Shown in pieces: positions 1 through 10,863 of a stretch of DNA of 64,000 nucleotides. Both the position numbers and the translations under genes were made by a program. Under the pieces are notes generated by a model that saw nothing but the letters and a program-made list of their open reading frames with translations, was not told the DNA's origin and searched no databases. The DNA lies in NCBI GenBank assembly GCA_944472155.2, contig OX235272.1, positions 19,328,354 to 19,392,353 on the forward strand, in the 5' to 3' direction. The stretch comes from Trichobilharzia szidati. Its lineage: Eukaryota > Platyhelminthes > Trematoda > Strigeidida > Schistosomatidae. Within the stretch, counting starts at the first letter, position 1, and each line of letters starts with the position of its first letter.

Positions 1-108
1 ATATATCTTATGAGCAATAGTTTGTGCTCGAAACGTCATCAGTTAATATTACTGTGTAACACTGTGAGATTTATCAAAATAAAATCTTATCCATAATGGA
101 GGAATCAT
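1..108 (+). mobile_element. PLE group E terminal segment with hammerhead-like fold
   Basis: This is the outer end of a Penelope-like element. The same sequence, in reverse, ends the group E element at 26986-27095, and a diverged version lies at 63240-63345. Bases 12-15 (GAGC) and 26-29 (GCTC) form a hairpin followed by GAAAC and GTC at 30-37, the 3' half of a hammerhead. The catalytic 5' box (canonical CTGATGA) reads CTTATGA here, so activity is doubtful. The left part is cut by the window edge. Confidence 0.6.
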
Positions 109-121
109 TTCTGTTTGTTTT

Positions 122-292
122 TTTCCTTTACGTTGCCAGTGGGACACAGGTCTTCAAGTTAAAGCCTTGAAGTTTTAGGTAGCCGTGATGTTTATTTTTG
201 CCGGATGGGGTTGCTAGCCTCATGCTCAACCTTCTCTTTTTACCGACTTCATTGCCGGCTTAGTGAGGTAAAGGAGTCCGTCACCCGGAAGA
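122..292 (-). mobile_element. SINE-D copy
   Basis: A short interspersed repeat with relatives at 22985-23195, 24365-24600, 39735-39955, 39975-40180 and 45005-45235. Shared landmarks are the cctttac...cagtgg end, a ttgctagcctca block and a gtaaaggag block before the degenerate B-box end. No coding potential. Confidence 0.6.
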
Positions 293-299
293 CAAAATA

Positions 300-670
300 G
301 ACAGGAAAATCGGATATAAAACATAGTGGGGGAAATAAAGAGGTATTAGTGATCATAAATTTTAAACCCACGCTATCTATTCAAAAGAAGCACTTTCAAC
401 CTCTGTCCTTACCATGGCCTTCATTAGCGGTCAATTCTCTTAATAGTGCTTATCATGTTACTTTTCATATCCAAAATTCATGTTTATTTTGCTATTATTA
501 TATTTTAATCCCTGTTTATAATCTTCTTGTCCATTGTAATTTGACCCTTGACCGGAATTAATTATGGAACTTCCTCACCTCTTTACTGAATATACACGAA
601 TATACAGCGTAGTTGATGACTCAGTCGAAAAGACAATTTCCTTCGGGGCAACAATCTTTTTAATTTTTTT
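300..670 (+). mobile_element. PLE fragment: end of GIY-YIG ORF and 3' UTR
   Basis: Positions 349-450 encode the conserved C-terminal tail of schistosome-type PLE proteins (FKPTLSIQKKHFQPLSLPWP). The rest is 3' UTR. The segment around 600-660 matches the 3' UTR of the opposite-strand copy at 3595-3720 and ends in a GAAA...TTC hairpin region resembling a decayed hammerhead. Everything upstream of the tail is missing. Confidence 0.65.
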
Positions 671-861
671 CCTATGCTCAAATGTGGGCGAGGTTAAACT
701 ATAGGGTTCCAAGGGTGCGAACGCTCCCATGACCTTGAACGAATGCTAGTCGTTGGTTAACCACATCTGTCGTCATTATAGAGCAAATATGAACGCTATT
801 CAACAACTAAAGAGTGAATTTCATCCTGATCACGTCTTTAAGTACTGTTTGGACAGTGTGT

Positions 862-1000
862 TTATAGTTCTTTAGGGTTAGGATATAAGTTATAATTTGG
901 ATTAGGGTTAGAATTACAGTTAGGTTGGGAGTTATAATTAGTTAGTGTTACGGTTAGGGTTAGAATTAAGGTTAAGGTTACGATTAATTCAGGTTTGGAG
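862..1000 (+). repeat. Degenerate TTAGGG-like array
   Basis: Many spaced GGTTAG/TTAGGG-like hexamers (for example TTAGGGTTA at about 885, 903 and 952) with substitutions. Flatworm telomeres are TTAGGG, so this could be an old interstitial telomeric tract or a chance minisatellite. A related block lies at 57411-57570, and both blocks sit beside a shared CCATGACCTTG-containing flank in opposite orientation. Confidence 0.6.
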
Positions 1001-1400
1001 TTGGTATTATTTATTGTAATTTATTTTATTATCCACATTTTCCTAGTAAATGGTCGTCAATCCTCCTACTGGAAACCAGAGTAATTCAACCAAGCGCTTT
1101 TGGGGAGGACTGCAAGACAGGATAAGGGCGATAAAAGGGTCACAAAGAAAGCTCACGTGCAGTCACCTCGGTGATCAAAGTGTACAGAAACTGGTATAAC
1201 TTAAAAACTGACACTCTTCATTATAACTGGGACGTATTTTTAAGTCATGTCAGAGAAAGATACCCCGTTTAATGTGTTTTCAAGCATTTTCTTGTAAGTA
1301 AACGTCACTGTTCGTGCAAAAATCACTTATTTTTGTGATTGGTCGTCTCAAGGTCACTCGTGAGTTCGCATCACTTGGGACCCTATAGATTAACATTACC
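1001..1400. other. No recognisable feature
   Basis: AT-rich at first, then mixed composition. I see no motif, long ORF or similarity to the repeats defined elsewhere in the window. Confidence 0.5.
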
Positions 1401-1405
1401 CTAAT

Positions 1406-2989
1406 ATGTATATGGCTACAAAGGACATCTTCATTGCAAACATAAGGGAAAAAGCCGAGACACAAATCAACACCAACGAAAAGGTCAGCGTCGAAAAGCA
1501 CTGGAACAAATTGAAAACGGTGTGGAGTCAAACCTGCATGGAAGTCCTAGGCAGAAAAAAGAGACAGGACAAACAGTGGCTCTCTACGGACACCTGGAAA
1601 CTAATAGAAGAGAGAAGGGTGGCGAAACAAAAGATTCTCCAGTGCACCGACGAGCAACAGAAACAGGAGTTGAATGCAAGCTACAATGCACTGAACAAAA
1701 GAGTGAAGAAAAGTGCCAGGGAAGACAAAAGAAAATATTGTGAAACCATGGCAAACGAAGCAGAACAAGCTGCAGGCAAAGGAGACCTCGCTACACTATA
1801 CCAAACAACTAGGCACCTTTCGGGCAAAAGTTCGACACAAATTAAGCCAGTGAAGGATGACAACGGAAAGTCAATCACCAAAGAGGTGGAACAGAGGAAG
1901 CACTGGGCTGAACACTTCAAAAGACTTCTAAATCGTCCGCCACCTACAACGCGTCCAACAATACCAACAACGGAAGCAGAACTACCAATGAACATCGACC
2001 CTCCGACGAAATCCGAAGTCCTGAATGCCATCAAGATGCTAAAAGCTGGGAAAGCGCCAGGACCAGATGGAATCCCAGCAGAAGCTTTGAAAATAGACCC
2101 AGAGACAACAGCGGACTTGATGACGCCACTACTAGAGAAGGTGTGGAAAGAGGGCAAAGTACCCGAGGATTGGAAGAACGGATACTTATTCAAACTGTCA
2201 AAGAAAGGAGATTTGAGTCAATGTAAAAACTGGCGTGGAATTATGCTTCTGTCCATTCCAAGCAAGATACTATGTCGCATCATCCTGGAGAGAATTAAAC
2301 AAGCCCTAGATGAAAAACTTCGTCCGGAACAGGCCGGATTCAGGAGGAACAAGTCATGCATTGACCAAATCACCACCCTACGGATTATCATTGAACAAAG
2401 TTTGGAATGGCAGTCACCTCTCTACCTCAACTTCATCGATTTTGAGAAAGCCTTCGACAGCGTCGATCGAGAGGTGATTTGCAAACTACTTTGCTACTAC
2501 GGGGTGCCGCCGACAATTATACGTCTCATCCAACAGCTGTATGACAACGCTGCATGCCAAGTAATCCACAACGGGAGGCTCACGGAATCCTTCGAAGTGA
2601 GGACGGGAGTGAGACAAGGCTGTCTACTGTCACCAATGATCTTCCTGACTGCAGTTGATTGGATAATGCGGCAGACAACGGCAACCAACGAGGGAACAGG
2701 CATAAAATGGACCGACACAAAAGCCTTGGAGGATTTGGATTTCGCCGATGATATATGTCTGATTTCCCACAAACTGGAAGATATGCAAGTGAAAAGCAAC
2801 AAATTGGCAGAAGAAGCAGCAAAGATAGGACTTCAAGTGAACATAGACAAAACAGAGGTAATGAAGATTCCTGGCCAACATCAACAGCAACAACCGACAA
2901 CAATCAGCATAAATGGGAGGAACCTGAAGGAAACAACTTCTTTCACCCACCTGGGAAGCATCGTCTCAACTACAGGCCGACGGAACTGA
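1406..2989 (+). pseudogene. RTE-A reverse transcriptase, 5'-truncated (527-codon open segment)
   Basis: The longest open segment in the window. It encodes the linker and RT of an RTE-clade LINE and lacks the apurinic-type endonuclease domain that should precede it. RT landmarks in order: GKAPGPDGIPAEAL (about residue 217), NWRGIMLLSIPSKIL, EQAGFRRNKSCIDQI, motif A FIDFEKAFDSVD, motif B GVRQGCLLSP, motif C FADDICL, then FTHLGSIVS. The catalytic aspartates in motifs A and C are kept. A frameshift near 2980 ends this frame; the C-terminal part continues in the next frame. Such proteins drive target-primed reverse transcription in the nucleus. The start codon is only the first ATG of a truncated copy, not a true initiator. 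Confidence 0.9.
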
Positions 2990-3525
2990 CGAGGATATCA
3001 AAGCAGCAAGAATCGGAAAAGCAAGACAAGCTTTCACCACTCTCAAGTCTGTGTGGAGGAGATTAACAGCACTCAGCATCAGAAATAAGATCCGGATTTT
3101 CAACTCCAATGTGACTTGGCGTGACACAAAGAGCAGCTCAAACAAGCTACAGACCTTCATTAACAAATGCTTTCGCTCAATACTCAAGATCAAATGGCCG
3201 GAGAGGATCAGCAACAAAGATCTCTGGGAGCGAACCAACCAGGAACCGATCGTGAAACAAATAGGCAGGAAGAAATGGAGATGGATTGGACACACTCTGA
3301 GGAAACCAGCAAGTGACATCACTAGACAAGCCCTCGAGTGGAACCCGAAAGGGAAGCGACGAGTTGGTCGTCCAAGGGTGACCTGGAGGAGATCATGTGA
3401 AGAGGAGATGAAAGCGTGTGGGCAGACTTGGAGCCAGGTGAAAACTACAGCAGAGAACCGAACGCAATGGAGACGCATGGCTGAAGCCCTATGTTCCTCT
3501 AGGAATTAAAGGAAATAATAATAAT
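2978..3525 (+). pseudogene. RTE-A C-terminal domain and 3' tail, frameshifted continuation
   Basis: Continues the 1406-2989 frame after a one-base shift. It encodes the typical RTE C-terminus (KIRIFNSNV, RSILKIKWPERI, RRKWRWIGHTLRKP-like, NPKGKRRVGRP, TAENRTQWRRMAEALC). Compared with other copies, about nine residues (the LLYGSE region) are missing after NSNV. The stop at about 3508 is followed by a short A/T tail of AAT units, the usual end of this family. Confidence 0.85.
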
Positions 3526-4400
3526 AATATGTATATTCCATAATTTTTTATTTCACGGAATATACACATTTGATCATAGGGAATAAAAAGACAGTTGCAG
3601 CGAAGAAAATTTTCTTTACAACGAAATCATCATCTAGGCTGTACATTCGTGTATTTTTAATAAATGGGTAGAGAAATTCCAGAATAATTTCTGGCCAAGG
3701 GTCAGATTAATAGAATTACAATTAGGAATTAAAATGCCATAATAAACAGGGGGACGAGTAAGCTCAGACAAAGTAGCATCATAATTACTGAGAAGACTGA
3801 CATATTGTGCAATTAGGGGTTAGAAATGTAGAAATAACAACAATAGACAGGATGTTAAGATAAAAAATCTAGTGGGATCATAACTAATGTGATGAATAAT
3901 TGTTTATGCAATCAGGGGTTAAATATGTAGAAATAATAAAATAACAAAATAGACAGGAAGTTCGGATATGAAAATATGGTAGTGTAAATAGAGATTAAGA
4001 AAAACTTAAAACAACATGAATAAACAGGAAGGATAAGAAAGTCAATAGGATAATCACTATTAGAAGAATTACCTGTTTATGATGGTCACGGCAGGAACAA
4101 AGGTTGGACGTATTTCATTTGGATACAAAGCGTGGGTTTGAGCTTTTGGATGGCTAGCGACTCAGCTATGCCCAGGTGTCTTGATTTGACTCCCTTTGAT
4201 AGGTATGATTGAATCTTGTATATGATTTTGAAGGATTTTTCGAATGGCGCTGAATGTCCTGAATTGACCAAATGTTCTGTCACTGAACCATATACATGTT
4301 TTGGTTCTCCTTTTACTAGCCAGGCTGGATAGTGTTAACGAGCGCATTTTTCAAGGTGGCGCATGGTATGGCGGATGTACTCAGCTCCTACCCATTTATT
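3526..4400 (-). mobile_element. PLE fragment: GIY-YIG C-terminus with long 3' UTR
   Basis: Reading leftwards, 4395-4086 encodes the C-terminal part of a PLE endonuclease (HLVNSGHS, FKIIYKI, LGIAESLAIQKLKPTLC, ending FLP). The 3' UTR runs to about 3540 and shares the block near 3600-3720 with the copy at 540-660. About 3597-3650 contains paired arms around a GATGATGA-like box and a TTC site, a possible hammerhead relic. The RT domain is absent. Confidence 0.7.
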
Positions 4401-4498
4401 ATAATTTTTTATTTGTAATTTTGATTTGTAAACATAATATATTTTAGACTGATTTATCCAAAATTTCTGTTGATTTCATCGTTTTTTATTGATTTATT

Positions 4499-5270
4499 TT
4501 GACGTATTCCATTTCAATGCAGAAGAAGCTACAAGTGAAGATAGAACTTCAAGTTAACAAAGAGAAGACAGAGGAAATGAAAATAACCAACCAACACCAG
4601 GCAACAATCACTATCAACAGAAGGAATTTGAGGCAGATTACTTCCTTCACCTATCTGGGAAACATAATTTCAACTACAGGCAGAAATGATGAAGATGTCA
4701 AAGCTGAAATCGAGAAGGCGAGGTACACCTTCATCACTCTGAAATCAGTTTGACGATCCCCTGCACTCAGCACAAAGAACAAAATTCAGATTTTCAACAG
4801 CAGTGTTATTCAGTTCAGTTTCTCTATTTAAGTAAAAAACTTGATAAGTGCGTCAAGGAAAGCATCTCCAACAGTCTGCAGATTTTTATCAACAGCTGCC
4901 GCCTTCTCTGGCTCCGTATCGAAAATCAAATGGCAAGAAAGAATCAGCAGGAAGAAACTATGGCAACAAACTAATCAATAATCAATTTATCAACGAAAAT
5001 GCTGAAGAAAATGGAGGTGGATTGCACGCACGTTAAGGAGACAGTCAGATGACATCGCGTGCCAGGCTGGCTGGACCTTGAGTGGGACCACAATGGGAAA
5101 TGACGGGTTGGGTTTGAGTCCAAGATTCGTACGAGGAGGAATTCAGTGGTTATGGGAAATCGTGAGGCGAGCTAAGGAGGACTACCAAGAAAAGGTTAGA
5201 GTGGAGGCGTTCTGTTGAAGCATTATGTTCCACTTGGGACCCAAAGGAACAATGATAATAATAATAAATT
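4499..5270 (+). pseudogene. RTE-A 3' part, decayed
   Basis: Encodes, across several frames, a diverged RTE-A C-terminus: LQVNKEKTEEMKI, FTYLGNIISTTG, ARYTFITLKSV, then after stops KIKWQERISRKKLW and RKWRWIARTLRRQ. It ends in (AAT)n at about 5255-5268. There are at least four stops or shifts. It is older than the 1406-3525 copy, judging by its divergence. Confidence 0.75.
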
Positions 5271-5944
5271 CCATTTTGAGACTGCTGAAGTCATGACTGT
5301 TACGTTTTCGCCCTGATTCTTCTTGATTCTATCTTTTTAATTTGATGAAATACTCACAATCTGCAACCGATGTGTTATTACTCCAACGACTAAAATGTTC
5401 GCCTACTCTGTCGTTAGTGTCGTATCGCTTATGAATTACAACCTGGATAATGGTAATATTCGTTATTTGTAGTGTCTCAATAAATTTTTCTTGCTGTGAT
5501 GTTGGTGGTTTGCCTGTAAAAGACTTACTGTAGATATTGTGTGGTCAGTAAAGCTACTCAAGTCTTTAATTATTTTGCTGTATATGGCCACTGATTGACA
5601 AGAGGCAGCCAAAATTGAAAACAACATTTGAAGTCAATAGCTACAGAGGTAGAAGTGTGTTTTCCTCAAATCCTTATTTAGTTTATGCTGTTATCTGAAG
5701 ATAATCTCACTGGACAACTTGTCGTCTTATAGTTTAATCTTCGGTAAACTGACAACCAATCGGAACAGATTTATGGTCCGCTGACCTAACCGACCTTTGA
5801 TAGAGATAAAAATGTATAAATATGGTGTGTTTTCCTTTTAAAAAAGGTCCGTTGGCAAGTCTCTTGTCTTCTTGCATTGCAATTTCACTTCTAATAGTGC
5901 ACACTGGGATTCTATAAGCTACACTAGGATACACTTGGATATTT
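5271..5944. other. No clear feature; possible LTR-like remnant
   Basis: AT-rich. A stretch at about 5800-5880 (TATAAATATG followed by a cttgtcttct block) resembles one at about 19605-19670, as LTR promoter regions can, but I found no matching termini or polyprotein. Not assigned. Confidence 0.35.
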
Positions 5945-6290
5945 CGAGTATTATTATTATTGTTATTATTATCATCCTATTCAGGTTCCACTAGACAACC
6001 TGGTGTGTGTGTGTGATATCACTGGGTTCTTGGTTGGTTTTCTGCACTGTCAGAGTATCCTGTTGCTTATCCTTTTCGGACGATCATCGGATCTCCAGTA
6101 TAGAGATAGCGATAGACGTTACTAGTGTAAGCCTGCAATTGGCTGTTGGAAATTATTTTTGTAACGCGTGTGCCAAGTTCCTGAACTATAAAGAAGCACT
6201 GGCTGAGTACCCCGGATCTTCACACTAATTTCAGAATAATGAATTGCTGTCTTTCTTTCGTGATCTTGACTGGCTTTGATATCTTCATGC
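5945..6290 (-). mobile_element. RTE-A fragment interrupted by the full-length RTE-B
   Basis: Starts with the complement of an (AAT)n tail (5945-5975) and contains diverged RTE-A 3' sequence on the minus strand. It breaks at 6290, and its continuation resumes at about 10050-10085 beyond the RTE-B insert (the tgtagttga block typical of this family). The 13 bases at 6278-6290 are repeated at 10037-10049. Confidence 0.7.
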
Positions 6291-6860
6291 CTGACCGATA
6301 GCTGCTACGTTGACGTGGTGGTCGGGCTTGCATATCGCAATGACCCAACGAGCTACACTGGCCGGAACTTATGTTCCTGTAGGTCCTACCATGCCAGAAA
6401 GGTTGTTTGGATAGCGGTTAGACAAAAAACAGCTACCCAATCCAATACTATGATTCAAACAAATTCACAAAATATCATGCCGGATCGTTCGGGGCCCAGA
6501 TTAACAACGACTGCGCTTCCTGCTGCTTTGTCACAGGGCAGAAGTGATAAATATGCTACTGAGACACACCAAATGAATAAGAACACACAAAAACAGGCCG
6601 TGGGTGACCGGCCTCAAGCAGTTGTCTCCTGGGCTCTGCGGTCACGCAACACTAACCTTTTCTCTATTTCAGGTACCTGAAGACTCAACCAACTTCCACG
6701 GTGTGGGCAGCCGGGAAGTGACAACCACCCACACACTTCCAAAAGCACACGAAGCCTACCTGAGCATCACTTTCCCTTACTCACATCACCTTCCTCATCT
6801 TGCTTCTCTACTACAGTCAGTGCTATTCTTCAGATTAGTGAATCATCTTCACTTCATTAT

Positions 6861-7635
6861 GTGACCACAAACAATGATGAGAGCTATAGAAACACCCCAG
6901 ATAGCCTTTTAAAGCCACGTCGCCAACTTCATATAGGAGCTTTTAACGTCAGGACGCTCTGCCAAATCGGACAACAGGCATCACTAGCAAGAACTCTGGA
7001 ATCTAGAGCCATGGATGTATGTTGTGTTTCGGAGACACGCATACACGACCCGAGTGTGTTCATTCACTTAACCTCATCCAGTCAACAAGGTGAATCTGCA
7101 AAATTCACTTTAAGGGTGTCGGGAGACCCCTCAGCTAGCTCACGAAGACTCGCAGGTGTAGGGATAGCACTGAGTGTTAGGGCGGAAAAATCACTTCTTG
7201 ACTGGATCCCAGTAGATAGTCGTATGTGTGCGGTCCGTCTGAACGGGTTCGTTAAAAGAAGGAAAGACGGCGCTACCCGTCGTTGCCTTTTCGTAGTCTC
7301 CGGATGAATTAAAAGATGACTTCTACCGGAAACTGTCTAATTTGATGCAAAAAGCAAAACGTTCAGACATAGTTGTTTTAGCAGGCGACTTCAGTGCCCA
7401 AGTAGGGAAGTTGTGCCAGACTGAGAAGTATGTAGGTGGTACGTATGGAGTTCCCTGCCGACGAACCGACAACGGTATTCGTCTTCTACAATTTTACTCA
7501 GATCATCATCTGTTCCTAGTCAGCACTAACTTTAGGCACAAAGAGAGACATTGTGTAACCTGGCGACTTCCATCACCAAATCAACGCTGGACTCAGATAG
7601 ACCACATAGCCATAGGGTATCGTTGGCGAGGGTAA
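6861..7635 (+). pseudogene. RTE-B apurinic-like endonuclease domain
   Basis: Two open segments (6861-7307 and 7342-7635) make one exonuclease/endonuclease/phosphatase-fold domain that nicks target DNA. Landmarks: GAFNVRTLCQIGQQ (first catalytic Asn), VSETRIHD (catalytic Glu), AGDFSAQVG (normally GDFNA; the Asn is Ser here) and TQIDHIAIG (catalytic Asp-His). A small deletion near 7300 removes a YAPT-like stretch and shifts the frame. No ATG lies at the domain start, and the true initiator is unclear. Confidence 0.8.
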
Positions 7636-8044
7636 ACAGAAGACTGTCGCTCCTTCTGGAACACGTGCGTAGACTCTGATCACGCTCTGGTTCGCGCACG
7701 GTTATGCTTACGACTAAATGGACATAAGAAATTGACGGTAGCGAAACAGTTACGTCCCCGACTAGATCGAAATAGCGAAACGAGTTTCTGAGGTCGACAG
7801 CAGGACTTCCCCTCAGGTAGCCTGGCACAGCATACAGTTAGCTGTAGACAAAGCTGTGAAAGCTGTTAATAAGCTAAAGCCAAAAATTAATAAAAGCCAT
7901 TGGATCTCTACCACCTCATCCGAACTGATTGACGCAAGAAGACTGATTCCAGCGAGCTCCGATTATGATGAGGAGCGATAGGTACTTAAAGGAAGACTAA
8001 CAAAAAGTCTTCGCAACGACCGTGAACAGTGGTGGGCGACAAAA

Positions 8045-9393
8045 GTGAAAGAGATGGAAAAGGCATCGGCGATTGGCAACATCAGACAACTATTCAGGCT
8101 TATCAGGGAAACAGGTGGCAAAAGGCAAATGATAAGTGAAACAATCTCGGAGAAAAATGACACCATAATTAGCTCCCAGGATAGACGACTGGAACGCTGG
8201 AAAGAACACTATGAGGGGCAGTTTAATTGGCCTACAGCCACACTTAACCTGCCGAACATCCAACACCTTCCTGAATGGGATATAGACACAGGTCCTCCGT
8301 CCTTAACTGAGGTTACTAAAGCTGTCACTAATCTGAAGCAAGGCAAAGCAGCAGGACCTGATGGAATAACTCCAGAGGTATTTAAGTACGGTGGAGACAG
8401 TTTACTGTCTGCACTAACTGAGGTTCTAGGCAGCGTCTGGGAATCAACGGAAGTCCCATCGGATTTGTGTAAGTCACTGATCATCCCGGTATACAAGAAG
8501 GGAGACAAGTCTTCTTGTGATAATCACAGAGGGATTAGCTTGACTAATATAGTATCTAAAATCCTAGGCTCAATAATACTGCGTAGACTAAGTGGTGCTC
8601 GGGAGGCACGAACACGAGAAAACCAGGCAGGTTTTAGGCCAGGAAGAGGATGTATTGATCATATCTTCACCCTTCGACAGATTCTAGAACATAGGCATTC
8701 CTACCGGCGACCAACAACCATTATATTTCTTGACCTAAAGGCGGCATTCGATTCTGTCGATCGAGAGGTTCTCTGGTGATGCTTGTCTGTAAAGGGAATG
8801 CCGAGAAAATACATTGCACTGATTAAGGCACTCTACTCGTACTCATGCAGCCAGGTGAGGCCATACGGCGAGTTGTAATCTGAAGTGGTGACGACTAGTG
8901 GCGTCCGTCAAGGATGCCCATTATCCCCATTTCTATTCAACTTCATCATCGACGTACTATTGAACTTAAGCCTAACTCACTTCAGAGACTCAGGGATTGA
9001 CTTGCTACCAGGGAAGAATCTCGTTGACTTAGAATATGCGGACGATATAGTCATTCTAGGCGAGGACACTGACAAAATGCAGAGTCTACTGAACACCTTG
9101 AGCAACAATCTTCGTATGTTTGGCATGCAATTCGCCCCCTCCAAATGGACTACAACGACCCCTAGATTAGCAATAGGAAGTGAAGTGGTAGAGCACGTTG
9201 ACCGCTTCACTTACTTGGGAAGTACCATAAGCCCCAACGCTTTGATCGCTGACGAAATCTCAACACGAATACAGAGGGCTAGTTTCTCATATGCCAGTTT
9301 ACACCGTCTATGGCATAGTAGACGTGATATCCGACTATCGACCAAAGGGCGTGTACTGCTCAACAGTCCGCTCCGTCCTCCTTTATGGCTGTG
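8045..9393 (+). pseudogene. RTE-B reverse transcriptase
   Basis: RT palm and fingers: GKAAGPDGITPEVF, LIIPVYKKGD, NHRGISLTNIVSKIL, ENQAGFRPGRGCIDHIF, motif A FLDLKAAFDSVD, motif B GVRQGCPLSPFLFNF (about 8901), motif C EYADDIVIL (about 9032) and DRFTYLGSTIS. Motif aspartates are intact. A TGA at 8777-8779 follows REVLW, a second stop lies at about 8878, and the frame shifts near 9360 before the C-terminal domain. Confidence 0.85.
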
Positions 9394-9875
9394 AGACCTG
9401 GCCATTGAGAGCGGAAGACATGACAAGATTATCTGTCTTTGATCATAGGTGTCTGCTTTCTATCTCCCGTGTTAGGTGGTGGTATAATAAGGTGAGCAAT
9501 ATTGAGGTTAGGCGTCGAGTAACAGGTAAGGCGGGGAAATCAGTCGACGACACTGTGAAATTACATCGACTGAGATGGTTGGGACATGTGCTACGTATGT
9601 CTAGTCATCGCCTTCCTCAACAATGGGCAATGCTAGCTGATATAGGGTCAGGCTGGAAAAGAGCTAGCTAATTGTGGTCAAACGAAAACTTGGCACCAGT
9701 CAATGAAATCCACAACAGTTAGTCTAAGCCACGTAGGAAGATGTAGACTTCCTGGTTGGGGTCCTCGAAACGGTAAAAACCAATGGTTGGAAACAATTGG
9801 TGACATGGCTCAAAATCGTTGTCAATGGCTAGCGCAGATGCATCCACTCCATGTAACTTATGATTTCCAATGAAA
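9360..9875 (+). pseudogene. RTE-B C-terminal domain
   Basis: Encodes SVLLYGCETWPLRAED, RCLLSISRVRWW, VRRRVTGKAGKS and LHRLRWLGHVLRMSSHRLP, the usual RTE C-terminus, then in a shifted frame the terminal HPLHVTYDFQ-like tail. The stop in the SGWKRAS frame at about 9669 and the later shift break it. The region from 9479 onward is repeated in reverse at 10864-11423. Confidence 0.8.
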
Positions 9876-10085
9876 CTGTTTTGTTCTTCGTTATTACTAT
9901 ACCTTTGTCTCACACGTCTGTTTACTGTCTATATTATGCATTTCTCCTACTTTCTTCTCTTGCTTTGTGTGATACATGAAGTGTGGCGACTTGAACTGCC
10001 GCACATATGTGCAAAGTTCTATGTCGAAAACCGACCGATATCTTCATGCATGCCGCCTGTAGTTGACGGGATGCAACTTTGTACA

Positions 10086-10734
10086 GTAGAATGAGATCAG
10101 TTCTCTTAGATTTGTACCAGGTCAAAAATACTGGTTAATATATGTCAAAATAATAAAAATTCCTTATAGTTCTGAGATGCTGAACAAGGAGCTTCAGTAG
10201 ATTTCGGATATTCACACTAAAATATTGATGGAGTTCTTTCAGTTATCTGGAAAAGAGGTTCAAATTTGAATTCACAAACGTATAAAGACAAAGGGTTATT
10301 AAACATTCAGTTGTAATGGCGTTTCATTTCATTTCTCTAGTATTCAGCATAGTAATGATTGATTCGTTGTCCTTTCAAGGTCAACATGAATTCAAGGTTA
10401 ATTTCATCAAGATTGTGGAGTGGATAAATCTCCTATTGGTCCATACTTCACTTGGTCATACATAATTATTTGAAAGGTAATAATAGTTGATAAAGAATAA
10501 TCGATAATTGAGGTAGACATTGTGTACGTACGTACGTACGTACGCGCAGCTGGATGCTTGAGTGCTACACAGAATCATTCTGCTAATAATTAAACACTTT
10601 GTTTTATCAGTAGAAAAATAAAACAAATAAATTGCTTTTTGTGTATATTTTTTTAGATGCATAAAAATGAATTTGTTCTGTTTCTCATCTTTATTCACTG
10701 TTATAAACAAATAGATAACTCAGGGATAATAGAT
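10086..10734. other. AT-rich spacer with a (GTAC)n tract
   Basis: No element recognised. About 10527-10546 is a pure GTAC/ACGT tandem tract, a self-complementary microsatellite. Confidence 0.5.
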
Positions 10735-10860
10735 ACTAGTGGGAAGTTAGAATTGGTGGGCTACTGGATTCTGTCCCTGTGACTGAATAGTTAACAAGCT
10801 ATCCTTGTAACCTGAATGTCTTGGGTTCGATCCCTAAGGAAGGGTAATGGGGGAGTCGGT
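10735..10860 (+). mobile_element. SINE-A remnant
   Basis: Degenerate tRNA-like head: ctgtgactgaatagtt in place of the A box and a good B box (GGTTCGATCCC, about 10827-10837). The 3' hammerhead-like half is lost. The facing RTE-B copy begins immediately after. Confidence 0.6.
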
Positions 10861-10863
10861 CGG

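Larger units (their letters stand above)
6291..10036 (+). mobile_element. Full-length RTE-B LINE with 13-bp TSD
   Basis: A complete 3.75-kb non-LTR retrotransposon in the size range of schistosome RTE elements such as SR2. Its boundaries are set by the direct repeat GATATCTTCATGC at 6278-6290 and 10037-10049, which is the target-site duplication. It has a roughly 560-base 5' UTR, an endonuclease, an RT, a C-terminal domain and a short (ACCG) tail. The coding region is disrupted in several places, so this copy is not autonomous. It landed inside an older RTE-A fragment. Confidence 0.85.

Noticed and set aside
5800..5880. LTR-like promoter resemblance (TATAAATATG plus cttgtcttct) shared with 19605-19670
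   Set aside because: The similarity is short and there are no LTR termini, TSD or internal coding sequence, so I did not annotate solo LTRs.
10527..10546. (GTAC)n tract considered as a regulatory or cruciform signal
   Set aside because: A simple microsatellite in an AT-rich spacer explains it; nothing near it suggests a function.
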